DNA from: Chiua virens
Taxonomy: Eukaryota; Basidiomycota; Agaricomycetes; Boletales; Boletaceae
Length of the DNA: 64,000 nt
Direction of reading: 5' to 3'
NCBI GenBank assembly: GCA_019787685.1
Contig: JAHNUO010000008.1
Coordinates: 1,736,001 to 1,800,000 of the forward strand
Shown: positions 9,636 through 19,009 of the stretch, piece by piece
Layout: each line of letters starts with the position of its first letter
Numbering within the stretch: position 1 is the stretch's first letter
Made by a program: the position numbers and the translations under genes
Notes under the pieces: model-generated
Database searches by the model: none
Seen by the model: only the letters and a program-made list of their open reading frames with translations
Told to the model about the DNA's origin: nothing

Positions 9636-10216
9636 TTAGAGAAAACGGGAGGGGATCCTAAGGGTATTCCTAGGTCTAAAGTATGGGAATTCTTGGTTAT
9701 CGTATTGTGAGTAGGGGCGTATACGAGTAGGTACTCTGTTCGCCTTGTAGCGTCTCAGGATTCTCTTTCTTTCGAGATCTGTCCTGGCGTTTCTCCTTTC
9801 TATCTCTCTGGGTGGGAGCCAATCGTTTGGGTCTCCTAAACTTTCCTCCGATGGTTCTCTCAAAGGAGCTGGTGGGAAAGGGGAAGGTTCTCTTTCGGGA
9901 ATGGGAGCGGGAAAATATTCGCGCTTAACCTCAACTTCCTCAGTTGGATACCTAAGTGCCGGGCTGTCGGACCGGGTGGACTCTCGTTCACTAGAGTAGT
10001 CTCGTAAGGGAGTGGTTTCCCCTATAAAGTGGCTCAATAGAGCGTGGAAAATTTCGGTGTCGGTGCGGTCTTCGGGATCAAGGTCCTCAAGAGCGACGAC
10101 TTCTGCGAGATATGCTGCGTCGAAGACGTAGGGTTCGTCGACGAGGTCAGGGTAAGCCTCTGATGCTGCTGCGATGGCAGAGAGGGGTAGGTTCGACACT
10201 GATTGGGCAGGTCAGT
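9636..10216 (-). CDS. Long leader ORF without any ATG (unrecognised)
   Basis: An open frame of about 190 codons follows a TGA near 10217 and has no methionine codon at all. The first part is acidic (VDEPYVFDAAYLAEVVALED, then PEDRTDTEIF), the middle is Pro/Glu/Ser rich (EREPSPFPPAPLREPSEES), and the end is strongly basic (ERKRILRRYKANRVPTRIRP). The composition looks like protein rather than noise. Expression would need a non-AUG start (GTG at 10199-10197 or other near-cognates) or splicing: a GTAAGT donor occurs upstream at about 10341 and a TCAG acceptor at about 10200, but no upstream ATG is available to splice in. It may equally be a non-coding leader kept free of AUGs. No family recognised. 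Confidence 0.35.
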
Positions 10217-10420
10217 TAAGATCTCCTTTCTGGTCAAGGGGTGCGCTATCTGCTTCTGCGATTGCTAGACCTTGAGTCTTTTGCAATTCGGCTTATTGGT
10301 AGCAAATGTTCCAACTACTTTTCAAACTTGGGACTTACTTGGGCCCGGTTGTGTTATTTTGTAGTAGGGGCTACGACGAGGTTGTGACTTGACAGTAGTC
10401 AATCAACGGCGAAGATAAAC

Positions 10421-10431
10421 AACAAAGTTCT
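10421..10431 (-). promoter_or_regulatory. Primer-binding site of self-priming type
   Basis: Two bases inside the 5' LTR, the minus strand reads AGAACTTTGTT. This is the exact reverse complement of AACAAAGTTCT, which lies within the same LTR (10533-10523) about 29 nt downstream of its TATATAA box, that is, at the predicted RNA 5' end. The arrangement and the 11-nt length match the self-priming mechanism known from Tf1. The usual tRNA-type TGG start of a primer-binding site is absent. Confidence 0.8.
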
Positions 10432-10433
10432 AA

Positions 10434-10825
10434 TGAAACAACCTAGAACAACCTAGACTGTTAAAGTTGTAGTGGTGTAGTGAAGAAGGGGTTCAGTCCA
10501 GTGAAGAGGCGAAAACTCCAAGAGAACTTTGTTAGAGCTCTCTGGCTGTCATTCATGGGGTTTATATACTACATGGAAATCAGAGTTCTAATCTGAGTAT
10601 GAACTACGTAGATAAGCATAATGTATCCTATTGGATGATAAGGTGTGAGTCGTTATGAGTCATAGATAAGGGAAATGAAGAGATAAGGGCATGAGGTGAT
10701 GGATGCTGTGTTATTGTGGCAGCCAATCGGATATGATCCTTTGGACAGCCTTGACATGAGGCGTTTATCTTTAGAATTGATCAAAGGTTGGAGATGAGAA
10801 GTGAGGAAAAGTTGGTATCGTAACA
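10434..10825 (-). repeat. 5' LTR of the retrotransposon
   Basis: 392 bp, delimited by TG...CA on the minus strand and by the target duplication CCTGC at 10826-10830. It lacks the 39 bases present in the 3' LTR and differs from it at 7 further positions, four of them clustered beside the indel. Confidence 0.95.
10523..10568 (-). promoter_or_regulatory. LTR core promoter: TATATAA and predicted transcription start
   Basis: On the minus strand a TATATAA box (10568-10562) is followed about 29 nt later by AACAAAGTTCT (10533-10523). The start site is inferred from the normal TATA spacing and from the complementarity of this stretch to the primer-binding site. It was not measured. The only nearby ATGs (around 10551-10557) fall upstream of this start. 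Confidence 0.6.
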
Positions 10826-10830
10826 CCTGC

Positions 10831-10923
10831 GTTCACCCGAAAAACACTGGTACCGTCTACACTGGTTTACGCAATGGGTCTCTAAAAGTGTTCCGATATG
10901 ATGAACAAGGTCAGCACCAGTAG
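10831..10923 (+). pseudogene. WD40-like coding remnant flanking the retrotransposon
   Basis: Directly after the target duplication a frame reads GTVYTGLRNGSLKVFRYDE and then stops at 10921-10923. The pattern (T-V-Y-x-G-L-x-N-G-S-L-K-V-F) resembles a WD40 blade. It is on the plus strand, like the scrap at 1194-1250. This is short evidence, offered as a possible tail of a gene split by mobile elements. Confidence 0.25.
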
Positions 10924-12534
10924 ACCTTCATACTCAGACCCTCTAAGCACTCCTGTGGTGCCTTGCAACAGACCAAGACGGCACCCATTTCTTTGCTGCA
11001 AGAAAAGCCAGGTCCATTTTGTATGTTTTCCTGTTGATCAGGTGATGCCATTCCTGACCCCACTAGCATCATCAATGCATCTACAGGCACTATCTGACAC
11101 CCGAAAAGATGCACACGAGTAAGTACATCACCCTCACAACCCCCAGCCATCCCCTGACATCAAACCTGCATCTGTGTTGTATGGCCACACCAGGCCATTC
11201 CATGTCACCCTCCCAGATCTGTTTTGCTAATATGGGTTTAGATACACTTTAGATAGCTATACTAGATGTTATGAAAATATTATAGGGTTTGTTGGATTAT
11301 TTTATACAAGCCTGAGGGTGATTCTATTGTCTTGTGGTAGGTCATAGTAGCATTCATAGTGATATGTAGTGCTTTCAAGCTGTTACAACTGTCAACTATG
11401 TAGTACATAGATGAATCATGCATGTCTATGTTGTGATACATAGTACTATGTAGTAAACCCCCCAACTATGTAGTAGCTATGTATAGATGAGAAGACTACT
11501 GCTACTATAGCACTATATAGACTACATAGGACTACATAGACTTTGTGAAGTTTCCTGATGACTATTCATATGTTTTGTTCTTCATTCCTACACGTTTTCG
11601 CGCGAGGTGACCGAATCGGGTTGCTCAATCGGGATCGCACAACATACACTAATCAACTCTCTTTTTGTCCAATTTCTATTTTATTTCGTACCTTCTTAGA
11701 TTTTTTTTTAGACAGTTCCGTGTTATCAACATGTATCCGATTGGTTATAAGGAACAGATAGTTGGGTCGTACGATGTTTTAAAGGTAGTCCATTGATTCA
11801 CAGATCAAACCTTATCCCATCTTGACAGAACATTGTTTTCCTTTTCACGGGTCGATCTCCATGAGAGTTGGCTCCGTATACGTATGCTTTCCTTATTTAT
11901 TTGATACTTTATCCACTGTAAAAGTCCCGGGGAATACCTGAGACTATAAAATTTGTGTTCGTAAATAAAAATTTCATCTTTCGATCCCCGTTTTCTCTCG
12001 CGTTCTAAGTCGCCTCGCCCGTTTAACTATCTTTTCTATCCGCCCTTACTCGTACTTGATCACCATTGTGCTCGAGTCTCTGCCTTGTTGCCGAACTATC
12101 TGACTGTCCACGTTTCAGCTGGTTTTGTCGACCTTCGTATGGTTTCACCTGGGAACGCATCCGGATTGCTTTCAAAGCTCCTGTCAACGCCTTGACACTT
12201 CGTCTCCAACCTCAGAACCCCTTGGGACGAGTCATACTCGCACCCATCCCTTTTCTTTCTATCTAACAGTTCTACTAACCCTGTTCCTGTCACACCAGCC
12301 CATTTTATATTTCTTCAACGTACAAGGAGGCTTATATATGAAAGTGAAAAGGCTATGAAGTGTATGGTAAACAGAGAGCTTAGAAACGACTGAATAGTGC
12401 TGAATAACGCTGACAAATAAAATGAAAAGGCAGTGGTCGCTCGGACCAGATTTGTAGCTGGATGCGTAGCAATCCTTACAGAATCTCCACCTAAAAATTA
12501 TATAAAGTATTTGAAAAAAAAAATAGACACTTAC
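10924..12534. other. Gene-free region with AT-rich inverted repeats
   Basis: No convincing gene. Around 11390-11545 the motif ctatgtagta and its complement recur at least five times in both orientations, giving potential hairpins. Around 11600-12300 the DNA is pyrimidine-rich on the plus strand with no long frame of recognisable type. A 22-bp motif near 11920 resembles one near 1860, which may mark an old dispersed element. Confidence 0.4.
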
Positions 12535-13369
12535 TTCATTCTCAATACCAAGAACAGCCAAGTCAAGGTTAGACTGACTGTTTGCAATGGCCTTTCGGCT
12601 TGAAACAGGACTTCCACCCATTAACTCATTGAGATGAAGGTACCAAGGAAACTTCTCCTCAATGAGCTCTAAAAATAAATTAGTAGAGTGACATTCACAC
12701 AATAAATAATATTAACATACCCCATGCATTGGCTATATTGCTTCCCTCCTGAAGCTCACCCACACAACCAGTGGTTATAAGGCCATGTCCAGTCTCACCA
12801 AGAGTCTTGCGATGCTCTGTATATGCTGACTTAAGGCTAATTCAATGTAAATAGTAAAACTATGTATGAAAAGTGATTTGCACACCTGTGAACGCGATTC
12901 TTGATCACCCCCTTAAGCATTGGGAGATCATCCTTGGTATATCCACCATCAGAAAAGACATCTCCCCCAAGGAAAAACACCTCTGCAATGTCAGAACAAT
13001 GCTGAATGAGGGTTTTTCCCTTCCCAGTGGGGGTTGGATTGGGAAATGGTCCCTTGTCAAACCCAAGAGCAACTTTCCAAGTGACAGAGTCCTCAATCAG
13101 AGTCAGAAGACTATCTGTCAAGTGGAAGTTCTCAGGTTTGGCCCAGCTATCCAAATATCAGCTGAAAGATGAATCATATAATATAATATAATTTACTGGA
13201 TGACAGCCTGAGCCTTCTTGGTCTCGCCTTTGTTCTCCTTGTCTTTCAGACCAGGAAATACACCCGGGCCAGCTGGCCTCGAAGTGCTAGTTGGCTTCAA
13301 GCTTGAAGTTGGAGGCATTTTCTTCGAAGACTGAGAGACAGGCTTCAACACTGTCTTGGGCCCTGCCAT
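12535..13369 (-). pseudogene. Truncated multi-copy basidiomycete gene of unknown function
   Basis: Spliced minus-strand exons read as one protein: a Lys/Ser/Pro-rich start (MAGPKTVLKPVSQSSKK), then WAKPENFHLTDSLLTLIEDS and GKTLIQHCSDIAEVFF, then KSAYTEHRKTLGETGHG, then ELIEEKFPWYLHLNELMGG and IANSQSNLDLAVLG. I recognise this order (a start-of-domain 'LTD.LL..I', a 'LGETG.GL' segment and a 'FPW' block) from a repeated hypothetical family in Agaricomycete genomes; its function is unknown to me. The reading breaks off at a good donor (12529-12534) and no later exon is found downstream, so this copy seems to lack its 3' end. It may belong to a mobile element. Confidence 0.5.
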
Positions 13370-14419
13370 ATCTGCAAATATGTAGTGGAATAGATGGAAA
13401 CAAAACAAACTGTTGAAAACGAGTGAATGCTGAAGCCGGAGAGTTGAGAATACACACTTGATGCACACCGCATGGACTGTGTCAATTCAAACTCAGATGT
13501 GTGCTGCCGAATGTTGCCGAAAACGGGGGTGAAATCAAGTCTCAAAACGACACCACGGTTTTGGACTCTTGTGGTCCAAAATGAACCTCAAAACGACACT
13601 CAAAATGGCCCCAAAACGGCCCTGTTTTCTACTCTGAACTACCCTATTGCAAGACAATGGTACAGTCTTTTGTACAAAATGGCCTAATGTCAGGACCCTA
13701 CCAGGATCAGGTGATTGATCACCATATACCCAGTGCTCATTTATTTGACCTTCCTTTTGCAACACTCTTTTGACTAGTATACCTCACTATTACAATTGCA
13801 ATCCACAGTTGGAAGTTTCCCGTTCGACAGTGATCAAGCAAGGTTTCTGCCAACACAGTTGGCGGTTCCCAAGTACAGTCAACTCCCACATAACCGATAC
13901 CTCTCAGGACATGCCCAAGAGTATACATTATGAGAGAGTATTTGTTCTCAGGAGATTGGCCTGCTGAGACAAAATAGTCAAAATTTTCTAAGGGTATTTA
14001 ACAACAATGATATGTAGAGTAGTACGAGGCTATGTAAGTACGTGTAAGATAATCGGTAACCTTCCTGTTCACCATGCTCTCCATTGCAGTAACTTGGGTT
14101 CTTTGTTTCGACGAGCACAACATATGTCAGCAGCTCTGCACAAATTCATTGTCCAACTCACCGACAACATCCTCCAACACGTGAACAGCCTCAAGCGGCT
14201 CCTTTCGCATACAACACAGCTTCAGATCAACCTTCACAGCACTGGCGACATGTTGTTCATCCATCAGGAAATCGATGACAGTTAGATCAACAATTAGCTG
14301 GGCTTATCATGTCTATCAACAACACAATTTATGCCAGAATGATACATGCTCTGGTCAGCTTATGTAATCTCTGAGGGGGTTGTCGAGTGTTGATCCATGT
14401 GCCCTTGTGGCTACTCATA
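13370..14419. other. Mostly unassigned; one coding-like minus-strand frame at about 14120-14280
   Basis: Short repeats of CAAAACGACAC and CAAAATGGCC occur at 13540-13640. On the minus strand a frame from about 14280 to 14125 reads VIDFLMDEQHVASAVKVDLK and KEPLEAVHVLEDVVGELDNE. It has the feel of real coding DNA but a stop follows and I do not recognise it. No complete gene can be supported. Confidence 0.3.
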
Positions 14420-15650
14420 ACAATGCCTCCCAGACGGGTGCTCTCGACCACTGACACCGTATCGGTAGAGTCTTGCTAACGAACCCAATCCAGACTTGCA
14501 TGGGCCATGTGAGTAACTCTTACTCTGTATTGACACAGCCTTGCGGACTGGCGCTCTCGACAACCGATACGCATCGGTAGAATGTTGCTAACAGACCCAA
14601 TCCAGACTGGCACAGGCCATGTCAGCAACTTTCACTTTGTATTGACACTCCTCGCGGACTGGCGCTCTCGACCACTAGCATCATTGGTGGAATGTCGCCA
14701 AGCCATACAATGTAGGCCAGTATGGACCATATAGACCATCTTTACTCGTATTGACACCCTTCGCAGACTGGCGCTTTCGACCACTAACACCATTGGCGGA
14801 GCATTGCTAACAAACTCAATCCAGACTGAAATGGACCATGTCAGCAACTCCCGCTCTGTATTGACACCCCCCACAGACTGGCGCTCTCGACCACTAACAC
14901 CATTGGCGGAGTGTTGCTAACAAACCCAATCCAGACTGGTATGGGGCGCGTCAGCAACTCTCGCTCTGTATTGACACCCCTCGCAGACTGGCGCTCTCGA
15001 TCACTGGGACCATTGGTGGAATGTCGCCAAGCCATACAATGCAGCTCAGTATGGCCCATGTCAGGAACCCTCGCTCTGTATTGACACCCCTCGCAGACTA
15101 GCGCTCTCGACCACTAACACCATTGGTGGAGCGTTGCTAACAAACCCAATCCAGACTGGTATGGGGCGCGTCAGCAACTCTCGCTCTGTATTGACACCCC
15201 TCGCAGACTGGTGCTCTCGATCACTGGGACCATTGGTGGAATGTCGCCAAGCCATACAATGCAGCTCAGCATGGCCCATGTCAGGAACCCTCGCTCTGTA
15301 TTGACACCCCTCGCAGACTAGCGCTCTCGACCACTGACACCATTGGCGGAGCGTTGCTAACAAACCCAATCCAGACTGGCATGGGGCGCGTCAGCAACTC
15401 TCGCTCTGTATTGACACCCCCCACAGACTGGCGCTCTCAACCACGGACGCCATTAGTGGAGCGTTGCCAAGCCATACCATGTAGGCCAGTATGGTCCATA
15501 TGGTCCATCTTTACTCGCATTGACACCCTTCGCAGACTGGCGCTTTCGACCATCAACGTCATTGGTGCTAGTTTGGCCCATATCGGCAATCACTATGTTG
15601 TATTGACGCCCCTTGCAGACGGACGCGTCTGACTGCCAGCGGCATTGGAC
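14420..15650. repeat. 110-bp tandem repeat array with two alternating unit types
   Basis: The phrase attgacacccctcgcagac recurs at 14529, 14641, 14750, 14860, 14970, 15080, 15190, 15300, 15410, 15519 and (diverged) 15602, that is every 109-112 bp. Units come in type A (containing ttgctaacaaacccaatcca) and type B (tcgccaagccatacaatg). The stretch 14860-15409 alternates A-B-A-B-A, giving near-identical 220-bp dimers. Because 110 is not a multiple of three, all three frames rotate and the apparent ORFs on both strands are artefacts. This is a minisatellite with early higher-order structure. No gene is evident inside it. Confidence 0.9.
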
Positions 15651-15879
15651 TATCCAGCGCACGTTCTCACCCGTTTCGCATCGTTCGGAGTTAGGAACAT
15701 CTGATTTTGTATATAACTAACATTGATGGCACTAAGGTGCAAATAGAGTGTCTATTCTACCACGTCCGAGATATTGTCTCGGTCCCTATTTTCCGCACGC
15801 TTTTGGCGGATCCGCGCCAGAGCACTATTCTTCGATGGCACGCGTTCAATGTCCGCATAAAGAGGGAATACTTGCCTAT

Positions 15880-17150
15880 TCATTCCTTAAGTACTGTGTC
15901 GGCTGAGATCGAAGGGACATACCGATTCCACCACAACAGAAGTTGGTCTACCTCCTCTTTCTCATCAGGATCAAATAGCAGCTCCAGTATACTGTTGTAG
16001 AAATGCTCGGAATCTGTCACGAGGTCAGTGCGTGAAAACACTTGGGCAGACATAAGTGCGAAGCGAGCCTGCGATTGATGTGTTGAGAAATACATAGTTA
16101 CCGGAGACGTCTAACTTGAACTTACCTGGGTAGCAACATAGGTGATCGACGCCTTAGTGACGGACCGCATACCATGAATACGTGCATTTCCTGATCATGT
16201 TGCCTTTGGTTCTTGATCAACGGAGCTTGGGGAAGTAAAAATATGTTTGAATGCCTATCTGAAGGGCTCAAACCAAGGATCGCAAAATTAAAGGGACGGA
16301 GAATATGCACAGAGATCAGTAGCCCACTGCGAAGCAGTCCATTCCATGGGTCCTCAGGGTTGTACGAGTAGTTTGCATACAAGAAAACCGGCCATTGGTC
16401 GCCGGCTACCTGAATTTGGCCATTCACGAGCTTGTTTCTTGTCCTGTGAATGCAAGCCCTGAGATGGGTGGATGACCAGCAGAAATCTACAATGTCACTC
16501 ACTCAGCATTGCTCCAGTCAAGTCCCGCAGGACACAAAAGAGCGCCAGTATGTTCATGGTTGAATCCACGCCCGGACTTGTTATTTCTGGGGATGTGGGG
16601 ATTCAAAGACTGGCCCTTAGGGGTGATCCAGTCAATGATTGTGCTCTTCATTCCCTTTGTGTCGTCGGCTCTTGCACCACTAGCACCCCTCTGAATCTAG
16701 AGATGAAGTGACCTTGTAAGTCAACGGCGGACAAGACGAAATTGTGTGATCGAATTACCAGCTCGGCAGTGGTAACTACCTCTCCCTCTGAAGATCCCAT
16801 CAATCGAGCCTCAAGCCCAGGCGCCAAGCGAAGGAGTTCACGAAAAACCATGTACTCTTGTCTTTCCCTGGAGAGTGAGTGTGGATCAAGGCGATGAAAA
16901 GTGATGTACACATTTACTCACGCAGCCGTCATAGATTCTTGTTCTTCATCCTCACACATGAGCAAGAGCCCATTGGTGACGAGAGTTTGAATGTTGCAAA
17001 ATGCGTGCGCCGACCGCCCGAAGTGTCATCCATGATGAACAAGCGGGTCTTGAGTTGTTCTTGGACAAGTTCAGCACCGATACTAACAATGCGAAGGACC
17101 CTCACGGTTTTTTCCTGGGCCCAAGCTGCAAAGCGCTAGAGTGCACGCGC
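15880..17150 (-). CDS. DUF6698 domain protein
   Basis: Spliced minus-strand exons give the DUF6698 order: ERQEYMVFRELLRLAPGLE, then DDTKGMKSTIIDWITPKGQ, then NNKSGRGFNHEHTGALLCPA plus GLDW, then NGQIQVAGDQWPVFLYAN and PEDPWNGLLRSGLL, then a segment with ARIHGM (start of ITYVATQ), and finally ARFALMSAQVFSRTDLVTDS, HFYNSILELL and LLLWWNRYV. Introns have clean borders. Only the extreme N-terminus is unsure (an exon near 17030-16915 containing GLLLMCEDEEQESMTAA fits). DUF6698 is a fungus-specific family, often multi-copy near transposons, with no known function. No disabling mutation was noticed. Confidence 0.72.
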
Positions 17151-18180
17151 TTCTGACCAGTCGCCACATCGGATGATGAGCGGTCGTGGCGATCATTCTG
17201 CATGATTGGCATGAGACAGTAGTAGTGAATCGAAAGGGGAGGCCCGTTTACTGGAGCCTGAGGGAGGATATGAGAGGTGCGTGAGTCATTCCATGACGGT
17301 TTTATCTCCTGACGAGTCGAGACAGTCAGGGACTCAACTTGAATCACCAGTACCAAATGGCTTTCGCTAAACCCCACTGGTGAGTCTTCCTAGTCTTCCT
17401 CATGCTCCCGTGAACTTATTCCTACCTCTGGTTCTGTCACGTTCGGACTTGGTTTCGCCAGATCTTTGGGTCTTCCTGTTCCTGCAGACAGAGATCGCCG
17501 CTTTTGGTACTGCCAATGCTACTTGAAACCGTGCCACTAGCAGTGACAAGCCGAATTGAAAGTGGCCCGTTACTGTAATCAGGGTTATGATACTCCGTGT
17601 CATAAAATAATTGAAATACCTCGAGCACTGCTATCCGACTCGTTACCGCTCGCAATGCAGTCCCAGCAAACGGTGATAATATGCCGTTTTTGGCACATTG
17701 ACAATTACTAATAGTAGTACTACCTCACTGGCCTGCACACTCTCAAGCCCTTCCGTGTGGTAATATCATCAACCTTGGCCAGCACCGGCGATAACCTTGG
17801 AATTTCGTAAAAACATTATGTTGTTTCTGCTGCTCGACAGGTAGTATCTGAGTCAGTGTCGGTGGCAGCTTATCCGAGAAGCTCGGGGTCAATCAGGGTC
17901 ATGGCATATGAAATGATCGAAATCTCTCCACTTCTGGCGTTGCTGTCGCTTCCACGTCAGTCGCCGCACTACCAATGTAGTGCTACGCATGCCCTCACCG
18001 CATCGGGTGTGAGCCCATCAGTATTATCTTACTGACGTTTTCTAGCGAGCCACAGCCCGTTGAGACCGCAAATTCTGACTTGGAGTAGCCGGCCTGGGTG
18101 GTTATAAACACTCAGCCAGGTCAGCACATATGTTGTAGCAAACCCGAGGTTTCATCCTAGCATCGGTTGGTTTGCAAGCC
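17151..18180. other. No gene recognised
   Basis: About 1 kb upstream of both the DUF6698 gene (minus) and the small gene at 18181 (plus). Short open frames exist on the minus strand (17400-17655), but none has family features or convincing splice continuity. No repeat or RNA gene was seen. Confidence 0.4.
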
Positions 18181-18816
18181 ATGTCAGCATGTACATCATC
18201 AGACAGCGTCCAAATCGGTAAGTTGACCACCGCTGCAGATCAATCGATGTTGACTCAGTTCAAATTGTAGCACCACAAACAGTTACTCTTATTATTGGTG
18301 GCACCACCGTGTTGCAAACGGGTGCCAGGGCACCACAAGAAGGTAACTACCTAGTTGTGTTGTCACCGACAGGAACTTGGACTGACATCGAAACTAGTTT
18401 ATATACCACCGCTGGCACGTAGCGTCAAACGTGGCCGTGACCAGGACCTGGGCGATGTCGAAAGCCCACCATCGAAAGTGGCGCGTGGTTGCAACAAGAG
18501 TAGTGCAGGCACTGAGGTACAGCCTGTGCCAGAGGAAAGCTCTTCGGTGCCTGGCTTGAACGCCATCGTCTCTGAGCTCGCAGCGGAAATCAGAGGGCTA
18601 AAAGGACATGTAGTGACGCTGTTGGGAGATATTGCAGCAGGATCAGTTGGCGGCCTCGCTTGCACTATGGAGGACCATAACTGTAGGCATTGCCGTGTCA
18701 GCCAGGAATTCAGAGACGACCGTAAGTCGGAGTCTATCGATAAATGGCGATATGATCTGGATTCTCTCAAGGAGGAGTCACAGATTCCTGACTTCCTCCG
18801 CCCCTCCAAAAGTTAA
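18181..18816 (+). CDS. Small unrecognised protein, three exons, 175 aa
   Basis: Exons 18181-18217, 18271-18342 and 18398-18816 join in frame (528 nt with stop) across introns with GTAAGT/TGTAG and GTAACT/CTAG borders. The protein starts MSACTSSDSVQ and has a hydrophobic patch (TVTLIIGGTTVLQTG), a basic nuclear-localisation-like stretch (SVKRGRDQDLGD ... PPSKVARG), a helix-forming segment (LNAIVSELAAEIRGLKGHV), a CxxC-like HNCRHC motif and a charged tail. No family recognised. The gene stands alone between transposon-rich intervals. Precise frame maintenance over two introns argues for a real gene. Confidence 0.5.
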
Positions 18817-19009
18817 TGCAGTGTGATACTACTACGGCATACTAGCGATCCCTGTACCTCTGCCGAGTCGAATTATTTTCTATGTGAACAACATGGTGAT
18901 AGCCCGTAGCCTAGTATGTCAAGAACCCTTTCAGTCAAGCAATCGTTACTTGAATGTGTAAGACACGATCTAACTGCATGTGATCTATTGCATCAATTAA
19001 TGTCTACAT

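Larger units (their letters stand above)
3961..10825 (-). mobile_element. Full-length Ty3/gypsy chromodomain (chromovirus) LTR retrotransposon
   Basis: A 6.87-kb element lies on the minus strand, bounded by LTRs of 392 bp (5', 10434-10825) and 431 bp (3', 3961-4391) and by a perfect target duplication CCTGC (3956-3960 and 10826-10830). In transcriptional order it contains a primer-binding site, an AUG-free leader with a long open frame, an 81-codon ORF, gag, pol in the -1 frame, and a polypurine tract. All ORFs are open. The LTRs differ by 7 substitutions over 392 aligned bases plus one 39-bp indel, so insertion was fairly recent but not immediate. The integrase-linked chromodomain and self-priming arrangement place it near the Tf1/sushi chromoviruses; that lineage call is inference. 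Confidence 0.95.

Noticed and set aside
9631..9650. -1 frameshift from the leader frame into the 81-codon ORF
   Set aside because: The small ORF frame is open upstream of its ATG and is -1 to the leader frame, but the overlap (CGT-TTT-CTC-TAA) is not a canonical slippery heptamer and no clear hairpin follows.
14420..15650. Several open frames of 70-100 codons on both strands inside the tandem array
   Set aside because: They rotate with a 110-bp unit that is not a multiple of three and repeat the same words. This is repeat DNA, not genes.
14420..15650. CRISPR-like array
   Set aside because: Units are contiguous 110-bp tandem repeats without unique spacers, in a eukaryotic genome.
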